A DNA stretch of 13,458 nucleotides from Gammaproteobacteria bacterium UBA3532. GTDB lineage: Bacteria > Pseudomonadota > Gammaproteobacteria > Enterobacterales > UBA3532. The first letter of the stretch is position 1, and every line of letters begins with the position of its first letter. Positions 1-7,483 of this stretch are shown here, in pieces. The notes under the pieces were generated by a model, which was not told the origin of the DNA, did no database searches, and saw only the letters and a list, made by a program, of their open reading frames with translations. The stretch spans positions 1-13,458 of the forward strand of contig DFOV01000302.1 in assembly GCA_002376965.1 (NCBI GenBank), in the 5' to 3' direction. A program made the translations under genes and the position numbers.

Positions 1-380
1 CCTATTGCGAATGAAGCTGATGCCAGAACCCGCTGACGCCTTTATGATTGAGGTACCTACACACCGTTTAAAGACCAGCTCAAACAACCCGTTGTTGCCT
101 GCTTAGGGCTTTCGTCTAAAGCGGATATCGACGACTTATGCGAAAGTCCCGCCATAGAAATCGCACTGGATTTGATCGATAGGTCGATTGGTGAGATTAT
201 TCTGGTAGAACCGAATAGCCACCAAGATTTGCGGATAAAGATGCTCAACTAGTATCACTCCACGAAGCCTTGGAACGAGCAAATGTTGTTGTTCTGATCG
301 ACTACAAGCAGTTTAAACAGATTACCAAATCAACCCTTAATCAGAAGATATTGATAGTTATTCGCGGAGTATTTAACTAA
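1..380 (+). pseudogene. Decayed 3' end of a WecC-type UDP-N-acetyl-mannosamine dehydrogenase gene, cut by the window start
   Basis: Read in frame 1, bases 52-249 encode a peptide containing VACLGLSSKADIDDLCESPA, followed by an IILVEPNSHQD stretch. This matches the C-terminal UDP-sugar-binding domain of WecC-type dehydrogenases, whose usual form is CLGLAFKPDIDDLRESPA and then VVEPNI. Frame 1 is broken by TGA at 34-36, TGA at 49-51 and TAG at 250-252. The similarity continues in frame 3 from about 237 (KDAQLVSLHEALERANVVVL, then IDYKQFKQI) to the TAA at 378-380, ending in IVIRGVFN where the family ends in a VVDxKGVW-like motif. So there are two nonsense codons and one frameshift near 230-250. 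Conserved residues are also lost: the family's FKP and LRES are SKA and LCES here. The family oxidises UDP-ManNAc to UDP-ManNAcA for enterobacterial common antigen or capsules. The assignment rests on motif recall; the closely related UDP-glucose/WbpA/TviB dehydrogenases are alternatives. Confidence 0.68.
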
Positions 381-391
381 CGCGAACCTTT

Positions 392-442
392 GTCGACGAG
401 AGCTTAGATATTTGCTTCAGAAATACCTAAACTCTCGGCGAC
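392..442. repeat. Imperfect inverted repeat, 22-base arms with a 7-base loop
   Basis: The left arm at 392-413 (GTCGACGAGAGCTTAGATAT + TT) and the right arm at 421-442 are reverse complements at 19 of 22 positions, around a GCTTCAG loop at 414-420. In a transcript of the minus strand two of the three mismatches become G-U wobbles, so the hairpin is stronger in that direction. There is no T-run on either side, so it is not a classical intrinsic terminator. It lies between the decayed dehydrogenase end and the sulfotransferase. It could be a remnant of a mobile or dispersed repeat, or a structured element read from the minus strand. Confidence 0.6.
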
Positions 443-503
443 AATTGACAGATGGGATTCATGATACAGCCCAACCAAATAACCCACTGACAACGAGCGA
501 AAC

Positions 504-1352
504 GTGAAAAAAGAATACGACTACCTATTCATCATTGGTGCAGCCAAATGCGGAACTACGGCTTTAGCCGATCTCCTTGACCAACATCCCAATATTTGTC
601 TTTCCTCACCGAAAGAGCCGGATTTTTTTACCAATAAAATATTCCCTAAAGGTATGGACTGGTACGAAAGTTGTTTTAAAGACAAAGAAAGCCAGATCCG
701 TCTGGATTCCTCCGTTTCTTATACCGCTGGTTGGGGCGGTAGCTCGCAAAATATTGCAGAGCGCATCAAAGCATTTGCCCCCAATGCCAAGCTAATCTAT
801 ATGATGCGAGATCCCATTGAACGCACGTGGTCATCTTATTGGCATGCGCTACGCAATGGCCGAAAAGAACCAGAATTTATCGATGCTATCTCTGCCGAAT
901 CGGATCATGTCACCGCCAGTCAGTATTGCGCAAGAATCGAAGACTACCTTGCTCACTTTGATCGAGAGCACCTATTGCTGCTAACGCAACATGAGCTAAA
1001 AAAATCACCAGTCAAAGTATTAGAGAAAGTCGCCAAACATATTGGACAACACGACCTTTGCTCAGCCATCAGTACCACCCAACGCCAAGTCAACTCATCC
1101 TATAAGCTAAATGGGTTTGGCCAAGTCATCCTAAAAATCATCCCCTTGGATGTGGTAAAAAAATGTGCTCACTTTGCTAACCGCCATTTACCAGATGTCA
1201 TTAGTAAAGCCATTAAAAATGTCATGAGCGATCCGGTTCCGAAAATGAATGAAGAACAAGCATCTCCTCTTCGTGAGGCCTATGCCGAAGATCTGGCTAA
1301 ATTAGAAGCGAGATTCGATATTCGATTAAAAACAAGTCATTGGTGGAAATAG
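504..1352 (+). CDS. PAPS-dependent sulfotransferase family protein (probable carbohydrate sulfotransferase)
   Basis: The 282-residue product has the signatures of the Sulfotransfer_1 / heparan-sulfate-type sulfotransferase fold. The N-terminal 5'-phosphosulfate loop is GAAKCGTTAL at residues 12-21, with Lys15 as the expected catalytic lysine. It is followed by SPKEPDFF at about 35-42. The 3'-phosphate-binding segment is IYMMRDPIERTWSSYWHA at about 98-115, with Arg102 and Ser110. The family moves sulfate from PAPS to a hydroxyl or amine; next to a polysaccharide locus the likely acceptor is a glycan, but the substrate cannot be read from sequence. No signal peptide or membrane segment is seen, so it is probably cytoplasmic. 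The start is GTG at 504, the first usable start after the in-frame stop at 480-482; the Shine-Dalgarno sequence is weak. It lies on the opposite strand from the main gene run and 148 bases before the secreted protein gene, so the two may be co-transcribed. Confidence 0.9.
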   Translation: MKKEYDYLFIIGAAKCGTTALADLLDQHPNICLSSPKEPDFFTNKIFPKGMDWYESCFKDKESQIRLDSSVSYTAGWGGSSQNIAERIKAFAPNAKLIYMMRDPIERTWSSYWHALRNGRKEPEFIDAISAESDHVTASQYCARIEDYLAHFDREHLLLLTQHELKKSPVKVLEKVAKHIGQHDLCSAISTTQRQVNSSYKLNGFGQVILKIIPLDVVKKCAHFANRHLPDVISKAIKNVMSDPVPKMNEEQASPLREAYAEDLAKLEARFDIRLKTSHWWK

Positions 1353-1500
1353 TCTCCTTTTTGAGAGGCTGGTCACAATACGATTGCAAGTGGCTGGCTT
1401 CTAATTGCAGGCCAAGTACACTATAGTAAGGTTGTATAACGGGCGTAAAAAACTTCGAACCGTATCAATAGTCAAACAATAATTAACTCAGGGATTACTC

Positions 1501-2841
1501 ATGAATAGGCAGTTTATTATTGGTAGCGTTTTTAGCATCATTGCCGCCGCTCCGATTTCATCAATGGCGGCGACGCTATTGGATTTTAATGATGGCGCAG
1601 GTCAAGACTGGTCGGGCTGGACATGGAGTGACAGCGTAGCTTATGGAAATCCTGGCTGGGTGCTTGATAGCACGCCCGCTTTAGGAGAAACACAAAGTTA
1701 CAGTTGGGGCATTGGTCCACGCTCTTTTAACAAGAATGCATCGACCAACGAAGCAGCTCAGCTTAACACTGCAGTCATTGACCCCAATAATCGAGCGCCA
1801 TCAACAACGCATGGTGGTAGCCTGAAAGTGATTGAAACCGCCGAGAATACCGGGCACCGGGCCAGTTGGTGGGTTTGGTATGATGGGCAACCCATGCATG
1901 AGCGCGGCTTCGCCGATGACGATACCGACCGAATGAGCTTTTATGTTCGCACCGAAGGCCATAGCCCACTATCAAAGGCTGGGCAAAAAGACGGCATTAC
2001 GACGAATTTTCATGTTGGCACCTACTTGTGCTGGCGACCCGAAGGCCCCGTCTATGGCTCAGGTGATGGCTGTCCGTATGAAGGACCAGGAAACCAACAC
2101 TATTATCACTATTTGAGCCTCGACCCAGGTGCTTGGATACACGTTTTACTGGATCAGCATCCGCAACATCGTCGCGGTAGTCACGTAGATGGCAATAACC
2201 CCTCCATGATCACTGACGGCAAGAGCTACTTTGCCCATTTGAATCAAATGTACATGGAAATCCGCTATCCACAGCAAACCGAAACCACCATGCATATCGA
2301 TGAAATCCAGTTCTATAGCACCAAAGATGGACTGGAATCACAACAAAATGAGCAGTCTATCACCTCACTATGGATTGGTTACTGGGAAGATGTTAATGAG
2401 TGGCGACTTGGCTTCAGTGATATGTCGTTTGATAAGTATGATGATTTCAGCATTGGCACCTATGAAATACGCTGGTCTGCCGCCCCAATCACTAATGAAA
2501 ACTACGCATTGGCTAACGTCGTAACACCAAACCTCTATTCGGGCATAAAATACGTAAGTCCAAAAAATCCGCATTATTTCCGCCGAGCAAATAGCTGGCG
2601 TGTTGATGCGTTTACTACCTTTACGATTCCTGCCCATCAGATCCAAGCGCTGGACGTGGTTTACTTCGCGGTAAAAGATGTGTCGAAAACAGGCGAGAAT
2701 GCTGGTTCAGCCTGGCCTTGGAATAGAGGCGATGGCCATGATGCCCCCAGCAATTTTGTTAAAACAACTGAATTTGCCTTAAACGGTCCGTTACGCAAAC
2801 CTAAGCCGCCAATATCAATCTTGGCAGAAAAAACTGAGTAG
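1501..2841 (+). CDS. Secreted two-part protein of unknown function, possibly carbohydrate-binding
   Basis: This 446-residue protein begins with a clear Sec signal peptide (MNRQFIIGSVFSIIAAAPIS, then SMA, with cleavage likely near residue 23), so it acts in the periplasm or outside the cell. Residues about 25-275 are rich in Trp, Tyr, His and Gly. They contain the only two cysteines of the mature chain, C177 and C191, a possible disulfide, and end in MHIDEIQFYS, which resembles the last strand of beta-sandwich carbohydrate-binding or lyase-like folds. A second part, about 285-430, starts SLWIGYWEDVNEWRLGF and includes FRRANSWRVDAFTTFTIP; it looks like a separate beta-rich domain. The tail is Lys/Pro-rich. 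I do not recognise the family and see no certain catalytic motif. The ATG at 1501 is preceded by CAGGGA at a suitable distance. Its place beside the sulfotransferase suggests a role in polymer binding, modification or turnover (inference). Confidence 0.85.
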   Translation: MNRQFIIGSVFSIIAAAPISSMAATLLDFNDGAGQDWSGWTWSDSVAYGNPGWVLDSTPALGETQSYSWGIGPRSFNKNASTNEAAQLNTAVIDPNNRAPSTTHGGSLKVIETAENTGHRASWWVWYDGQPMHERGFADDDTDRMSFYVRTEGHSPLSKAGQKDGITTNFHVGTYLCWRPEGPVYGSGDGCPYEGPGNQHYYHYLSLDPGAWIHVLLDQHPQHRRGSHVDGNNPSMITDGKSYFAHLNQMYMEIRYPQQTETTMHIDEIQFYSTKDGLESQQNEQSITSLWIGYWEDVNEWRLGFSDMSFDKYDDFSIGTYEIRWSAAPITNENYALANVVTPNLYSGIKYVSPKNPHYFRRANSWRVDAFTTFTIPAHQIQALDVVYFAVKDVSKTGENAGSAWPWNRGDGHDAPSNFVKTTEFALNGPLRKPKPPISILAEKTE

Positions 2842-2849
2842 GATATTCC

Positions 2850-2881
2850 GCCACCAGCTTGGCGAAAGTCAGGCTAGTGGC
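2850..2881. terminator. Hairpin with GAAA loop between convergent genes, possible bidirectional terminator
   Basis: The 32 bases fold into a 14-position stem closed by a GAAA tetraloop at 2864-2867. The outer part is GCCAC with GTGGC, then one C/A mismatch, then AGC with GCT, then TTGGC with GTCAG using two G-U pairs. It sits 9 bases after the stop of the + strand secreted-protein gene and 47 bases beyond the stop of the - strand glycosyltransferase gene, where a shared terminator is expected. No strong T-run follows on either strand, so the terminator call is an inference from position and fold. Confidence 0.5.
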
Positions 2882-2928
2882 TCAACTTCCACATATATGC
2901 TGCGCTTGTTTGCTCTAGAAAAACCCGG

Positions 2929-3888
2929 TTACTTAGCACTATACAACCAAACTTTCAGCCAATTTAGTAGCTGCGCAGGCGCAGGTATTAAACGAAAACT
3001 TTTCCAGTAATATTCCCGCGCTAACCGATTCTTCCCCTGCCTACGATAGAAATAGGCAAGATGAGCACACTCCTTGGCAATTCGCTGACGGTAGGCGCGC
3101 TGCTCAACGCTGTTTAATTGAAGTTTTGCCCGTTCAAAATTAATAGAGTGGGCTTTAATGAAGCCTAATTTAAAGCGCTCATTATTTTTGGTGATACTGG
3201 TTGGATGCACTCGATACTGGCATAGGCACTGATCGATATAAACAACTCGACTTTTCTGAACCAGCCGAAACCATAGATCGATGTCTTCCCCTATATCCAT
3301 ATCTTCGGGAAACCAGTAGGGCTCATCCGCTAACAGTGAACGGCGAAACATAATAGACTGTGTCGACAACGAGGACTGATAGGCAGATATAAAAGCGTAA
3401 AAGCGCTCCCCCCCGATATACAGCTCGTCTTTTTTCGACACATAAGACGCAGCACGTTCAAGAAATTTGACATTAGCCAGATAACTGCCTGGCAGTGTCT
3501 CACCGTTTTGGTCAATATACAAACTATCGTGAAACACCACATCGATTGCGGCATTGTTATCCAACACAGCCAGCTGGCTAGATAATTTTGTAGGTAGCCA
3601 AACGTCATCGGCATCCAAAAAACAGATGTTATCGCCATGAGCCTGTCGCAGTGCGATATTACGAGCAATCGATGGTTTACCAGAATTAGCCTGATGGATA
3701 GGCTTAATGCGCGAGTCTGTCGCCGCAAACTTATCAATGATCGCAGCGGTATTGTCCGTCGAACCGTCGTTAACCACCAGTAGCTCCCAGTCACTAACTG
3801 TCTGCTCTAGGATAGATAGTATTGCCTGCTCAATGTAGGCACCAGCATTGTATGCTGGCATAACTATAGAGGCTTTTAACGCTTCCAT
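2929..3888 (-). CDS. Family 2 glycosyltransferase
   Basis: This is a GT-A fold glycosyltransferase (GT2), transferring a sugar from a nucleotide-sugar to a growing lipid-linked glycan in the cytoplasm. From the ATG at 3888 the 319-residue product starts with KASIVMPAYNAGAYIEQAI, then has WELLVVNDGSTDNT (Asp41 in the nucleotide site), NSGKPSIARNIAL at about 68-80, and the metal-binding DxD motif in CFLDADDVW (residues 92-95). An ED motif, DIGEDIDLWFRL, follows in the second half, where the catalytic base is expected. The frame is open further upstream, to 3948, but those extra 20 residues would lie inside the pyruvyl transferase gene and precede the conserved first strand, so the ATG at 3888 is preferred. 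It overlaps the upstream gene by 13 bases, which suggests translational coupling. It is the last gene of the minus-strand run. Donor and linkage cannot be deduced. Confidence 0.92.
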   Translation of the reverse strand: MEALKASIVMPAYNAGAYIEQAILSILEQTVSDWELLVVNDGSTDNTAAIIDKFAATDSRIKPIHQANSGKPSIARNIALRQAHGDNICFLDADDVWLPTKLSSQLAVLDNNAAIDVVFHDSLYIDQNGETLPGSYLANVKFLERAASYVSKKDELYIGGERFYAFISAYQSSLSTQSIMFRRSLLADEPYWFPEDMDIGEDIDLWFRLVQKSRVVYIDQCLCQYRVHPTSITKNNERFKLGFIKAHSINFERAKLQLNSVEQRAYRQRIAKECAHLAYFYRRQGKNRLAREYYWKSFRLIPAPAQLLNWLKVWLYSAK

Positions 3889-4727
3889 AGCGCCCCGTTC
3901 GCCACATCTTGCTTGAACTGCTCTAACCGCTCTTCCAAGCGCTGGCAACGCTCTTCGAGGACATCGTCACGACTTAAAACCGGTTTTGCTTCATCAAGAA
4001 TGGCGGTAAAACGCGACTTAGCCAAACGAATTTTGGCCCAACGCTTCACATGCACCAAAGGATTTAACGATGCCACATCCCAAATAGCGGGAAGCTGATA
4101 AGGTGCGTAGGCAAGCTCCATCGATTCACACCAATCATGCCATTTAAAATCGAGAATTTTGTGTGTTGTTACTACAGGTACCCATGGCGTTCGCAATGCG
4201 TCGGCGATAATAGCCCCATGCATCGCCTCGGTATACAACACCTCGGTTTCAACCAGTTGCTGTAAAATTTCCTCGGTGCCCTTGGTTGGATCGATATAAT
4301 TGATGCCAAGATCAACACACACCCTCCGCCAGTACTGGTGATTGCTGGTAACATGAGGCATATAAGACTTGGCAAATTTCTTGGCATGCTTTTGGGTATA
4401 CACGCGATGAACCAAGGCACCGCCATCGGTGATTGCGTAGCTCGGTTCTAGCCCTAAGGCAGCAGCAGATTTTGGCCCACGAACGCAGTAGATCTTCCAG
4501 TTATCATCCACAGTTGGGATATCCGATGCGTAGCCAACCCCTGATGAAAATACTACGTATTTGTTAAATTCGGGGATCTTGTCATTCAGCAGAGTCCCGA
4601 TGCCAACGAAGGTTTCGCTATCGTCGTCATTAAACATTTCAGGCAGCAAACGTTCCCATAACCACGGATTAAGATCGTCACCGAAATTTTGATGGCCGGT
4701 GCTGGATTGAAAGTAATATAACTGCAT
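3876..4727 (-). CDS. Polysaccharide pyruvyl transferase family protein (ExoV-like)
   Basis: The 283-residue product belongs to the pyruvyl transferase family (PF04230), which adds a pyruvate ketal from phosphoenolpyruvate to a sugar of a polysaccharide repeat unit. The visible family features are NFGDDLNPWLWERL at residues 14-27, FVGIGTLL at about 40-47, CVRGPKSAAALGL at 81-93, ITDGGALV at 99-106, and TEAMHGAIIADALRTPWVPV at 166-185, the equivalent of the conserved SxRxHG/SMHG segment. A KW-DW motif (FKWHDWCES) follows near 194-202, which I associate with ExoV-type members. The last 40 or so residues, after about 240, are charged and heptad-like (DVLEERCQRLEERLEQFKQD), a probable short coiled coil. 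The ATG at 4727 has GAGGA about 9 bases upstream. It starts 6 bases after the flippase gene. The product would add negative charge to the glycan. Confidence 0.9.
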   Translation of the reverse strand: MQLYYFQSSTGHQNFGDDLNPWLWERLLPEMFNDDDSETFVGIGTLLNDKIPEFNKYVVFSSGVGYASDIPTVDDNWKIYCVRGPKSAAALGLEPSYAITDGGALVHRVYTQKHAKKFAKSYMPHVTSNHQYWRRVCVDLGINYIDPTKGTEEILQQLVETEVLYTEAMHGAIIADALRTPWVPVVTTHKILDFKWHDWCESMELAYAPYQLPAIWDVASLNPLVHVKRWAKIRLAKSRFTAILDEAKPVLSRDDVLEERCQRLEERLEQFKQDVANGALWKR

Positions 4728-4733
4728 AAAAGA

Positions 4734-6242
4734 TTATCCTCGACGAACCTTGGCCGAAAGCCATGTTTTTACGCGTGCCTTTTCTTCACGCTGTAAGCCC
4801 AGCGTATAGGCGACAACAACAAACACCGCGATGTATCCAGCGGCCCAACTGACCAATTGCCAATAACTATGAATGGATTGCGATAATACCACGTATGCCA
4901 GTGGAACCTGAATGGCGACGCATAGGGTAAATAAACCAAATACTTTTCGGTAATAAGTGGCTAGCGGCAAGCCCGCGACACGGCAAACATAGCGCGGCTG
5001 TACCAACACTTTCGTTATCAAAATAGGCACCATCGTACCAAGAGCTACGCCCAATAGCCCCCAATAATGAATAAAGATCAGGCTCAAAATAAGGTTAGCA
5101 ACGGCTTCAACACTGGTGGCAGCCGCATAAAACCGATGTGTGGCTGTGGCATACAACAGGTTGACCGATGGGATCTGCATACCACCAAGCACCAATCCTG
5201 AGATAAGCACAATAAATGGCCAAAGCGCGTCAAGATAATCAGGCCCCATCCACAAGGAGATAAATGGCAAGGCAAAGACCATAGCAACACCACCGATCAC
5301 ACTGGTTAGCACCACGCCAACCCGCGATGTTTGGATAAAGTAATGGCGCATTTCATCAAGCTTGTTTTCACTATGCAGGCGAGTGAAAACCGGCGTCATA
5401 ACTCCCAGCAGGCTGCCAATAGCCATAATGAAATACTCAGCCAGCCGCGAGGCAATGTTGTAGTGCGAGACGGCGGAAAACCCCATAAAAGCCCCAACAA
5501 CGATGTTATCAACACTGAAACGCAACTTGTCAGCTATAAAGGTGATAAAGGTATAAATGCCATAACTAAAAAATGCCTTTAATTGCTGACGGCAAAAATA
5601 GTGACGGCGTATTTTCATCCACGGAGCCAGGCGTCGCGCCAACACGAACAGTACAACATAGCCTAGCAAATTAACCACTAATGTGACGGCCGCCATGGCG
5701 ATAATGCCATATCCAGCCTCGATCACTACAACAAAGCCTAAGGTTCGAACCAACAGCTTGCCTAACTCGATATAGCTCGAGTAGTCATAACGCAGGTTGG
5801 CAGTGAGCACTCCATTTAACACGTAAAATGGAAAGGCGAGAGAAAATGCTCCCCCCATAATAACGATAACATACTGAAAAACTTCAGTATCCGATTCACC
5901 ATCGATAAAAAATGGTGCTCCAACAAAACACGCTAGTGTTACCCCCAGACCAACCAGCGAAATGATGGAAAACAAGCCTAGCGAACTCACCAGAATCCGG
6001 TTGAGCTCATCTGGATCTTTTCTCGGCAGCGCATGAGCTAAAAAGCGCTGGGTGGCGCTGGATAAACCGACATCAAGCACTCCGTAATAACTAACAATGG
6101 TTCCTATGACCACCCAAATCCCATACCAATGATCGCCTAGCGATTTGATAAGGAATGGCATCATATAAAACGCTACGGCAACATTTGCTAGTAGCGAAAT
6201 GAAACGCAACGATGAGCCAACAAACAACCTTTTAATCTGCAT
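4734..6242 (-). CDS. Wzx-type oligosaccharide flippase (MOP/MATE-like superfamily)
   Basis: The product is a highly hydrophobic inner-membrane protein of about 502 residues. It has many predicted transmembrane segments along its whole length, the size and pattern of a polysaccharide-biosynthesis (Wzx/RfbX) flippase with about 12-14 helices. The N-terminus, RLFVGSSLRFISLLANVAVAF then MMPFLIKSLGDHWYGIW, and the first loop GVLDVGLSSATQRFLAHAL are typical of the family. It would move undecaprenyl-diphosphate-linked repeat units to the periplasmic face. Start choice: the frame can begin at TTG 6248 (AGG 5 bases away) or at ATG 6242 (AGG 11 bases away); I chose the ATG, but the difference is only two residues. 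A gap of about 60 bases separates it from the upstream GT4, with no convincing terminator. The substrate cannot be inferred. Confidence 0.9.
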   Translation of the reverse strand: MQIKRLFVGSSLRFISLLANVAVAFYMMPFLIKSLGDHWYGIWVVIGTIVSYYGVLDVGLSSATQRFLAHALPRKDPDELNRILVSSLGLFSIISLVGLGVTLACFVGAPFFIDGESDTEVFQYVIVIMGGAFSLAFPFYVLNGVLTANLRYDYSSYIELGKLLVRTLGFVVVIEAGYGIIAMAAVTLVVNLLGYVVLFVLARRLAPWMKIRRHYFCRQQLKAFFSYGIYTFITFIADKLRFSVDNIVVGAFMGFSAVSHYNIASRLAEYFIMAIGSLLGVMTPVFTRLHSENKLDEMRHYFIQTSRVGVVLTSVIGGVAMVFALPFISLWMGPDYLDALWPFIVLISGLVLGGMQIPSVNLLYATATHRFYAAATSVEAVANLILSLIFIHYWGLLGVALGTMVPILITKVLVQPRYVCRVAGLPLATYYRKVFGLFTLCVAIQVPLAYVVLSQSIHSYWQLVSWAAGYIAVFVVVAYTLGLQREEKARVKTWLSAKVRRG

Positions 6243-6304
6243 ATGCAAGGGGGCCTGACAGTAAAAACAGATTTGAAAGTAAGATGCGAGAAAACGCGGG
6301 CATG

Positions 6305-7483
6305 TTAAGCCAGTGCCAGATAAGCATCAAGGGCTTTCCTCCAGCTCAAAGAGCGAGTTACCGAGCGCTGTAGGCTTTCGGCCAGCTCCCCACGCCCACC
6401 ATTATCATTATCATTAAGCAAATAGACTATTGCTTTTGATAGAGATAGCACATCATCAATATCAACCAGCCAACCGGTTTGTCGATGAGCTAGCAGCTCA
6501 GTTGCTCCATCGGTTTTTGTCGCCACTACGGGAAGGCTCGCCAGTCCAGCTTCGGCCATTACCAGGCCAAAAGGCTCAACTCGCGATGCCGATACGTACA
6601 GTGTCGCCAAGCAATACAAGGCCAATACCTTGGGATAAGGGCAGTTTTTCAACAAGGTTACACGGCCAGCCAACCCGAGACTTTCTACCAGCAGCTCAAG
6701 CGCTTGATATTCCGGCCCATCTCGACCAACGATAACCAAGTGTGTGTCCTGCAGTTCGCTGGCCACCTGCGCAAATGCTCGAATCAGGGTGTCGTGACCT
6801 TTTTTATGCTCAAAAGTCCCCACCGACACCACTAAGGATTGTTGAATAAAATGCTCCGGCCAAACTGCCCCTTTATCTGCCAACGCCATCGCGTTTATGT
6901 CGATACCATTTGCAACAGCCGTCACTTTCTTTGCCAAATCAGCGTTGATTGACGTTATGCTTCGGCGCAAACGCTCGGCATAGTTATTTGAACAGCCCAC
7001 CAAAACATCACACATATCCAGATACTCTGGCCAAAAAGTGGGAGCAGTAGACGCGGACTCGATTTCAGCAAGGTCAGCGCCATGAAACGAAGCGATCACC
7101 TTTATCCCCAATTGACGCGCAACCTTTATCAAAGCAAAAGACATAGGCGTCACATAATGCACGTTAACAACACCAACATTATGGCGACGCAAGAAGCGCT
7201 TAAGCAGCAGGTATTGCAGGGCATATAGTGGTTTTAGGGCAGCCTGCTTCCCACCTGTGATCATATCTGGTGGAGGAACACGGCATCGAACACAAGATAC
7301 GCCATTGCGTATTTCTGAAACGGGGTATAGTGCCTGCCAATCAAGAACAAATACCATCGGTTTCCAGTCAACGTCATTAAGCGATACTTGATGCATCTCA
7401 GCAGCTAAAGCGTTAACAACACGGGCTACACCACCAATAGCATCTAGCGACAGTGGGGTGACAAAGAGCCAGGTTTTCTTCAT
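6305..7483 (-). CDS. Family 4 glycosyltransferase
   Basis: This 392-residue GT-B enzyme has an N-terminal Rossmann half with a glycine-rich loop (LSLDAIGGVARVVNALA, residues 11-27), a substrate-side HGAD motif at 134-137, and GCSNNYAERLR at about 163-173. The C-terminal donor-binding half begins near VVSVGTFEHKKGHDTLIRAF (218-237) and carries the E-x7-E motif as E303-PFGLVMA-E311, followed by LPVVATKTDGATELL. This identifies GT4 (Glycos_transf_1), a retaining transferase acting at the cytoplasmic membrane. Its ATG overlaps the TGA of the acyltransferase gene by 4 bases (ATGA), with AAGG 7-8 bases upstream, so coupling is likely. The sugar donor is unknown. Confidence 0.93.
   Translation of the reverse strand: MKKTWLFVTPLSLDAIGGVARVVNALAAEMHQVSLNDVDWKPMVFVLDWQALYPVSEIRNGVSCVRCRVPPPDMITGGKQAALKPLYALQYLLLKRFLRRHNVGVVNVHYVTPMSFALIKVARQLGIKVIASFHGADLAEIESASTAPTFWPEYLDMCDVLVGCSNNYAERLRRSITSINADLAKKVTAVANGIDINAMALADKGAVWPEHFIQQSLVVSVGTFEHKKGHDTLIRAFAQVASELQDTHLVIVGRDGPEYQALELLVESLGLAGRVTLLKNCPYPKVLALYCLATLYVSASRVEPFGLVMAEAGLASLPVVATKTDGATELLAHRQTGWLVDIDDVLSLSKAIVYLLNDNDNGGRGELAESLQRSVTRSLSWRKALDAYLALA

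Noticed and set aside
57..248. A 63-residue open frame on the minus strand
   Set aside because: It is antisense to the recognisable dehydrogenase remnant, has no family-like motif and no good ribosome binding site.
1353..1500. A promoter for the secreted-protein gene
   Set aside because: Several AT-rich hexamers occur, but none shows a convincing -35/-10 pair at 16-18 base spacing; I see nothing else in this 148-base gap beyond the Shine-Dalgarno-like CAGGGA.
3330..3794. A 154-residue open frame on the minus strand inside the GT2 gene
   Set aside because: It is an alternative frame of the clear GT2 coding sequence; its residue composition (many Trp, Cys, Arg) is typical of out-of-frame translation.
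3889..3948. N-terminal extension of the GT2 protein
   Set aside because: The extra residues precede the conserved first strand, lie within the pyruvyl transferase gene and are Arg/Ala-rich without family similarity; the ATG at 3888 fits better.
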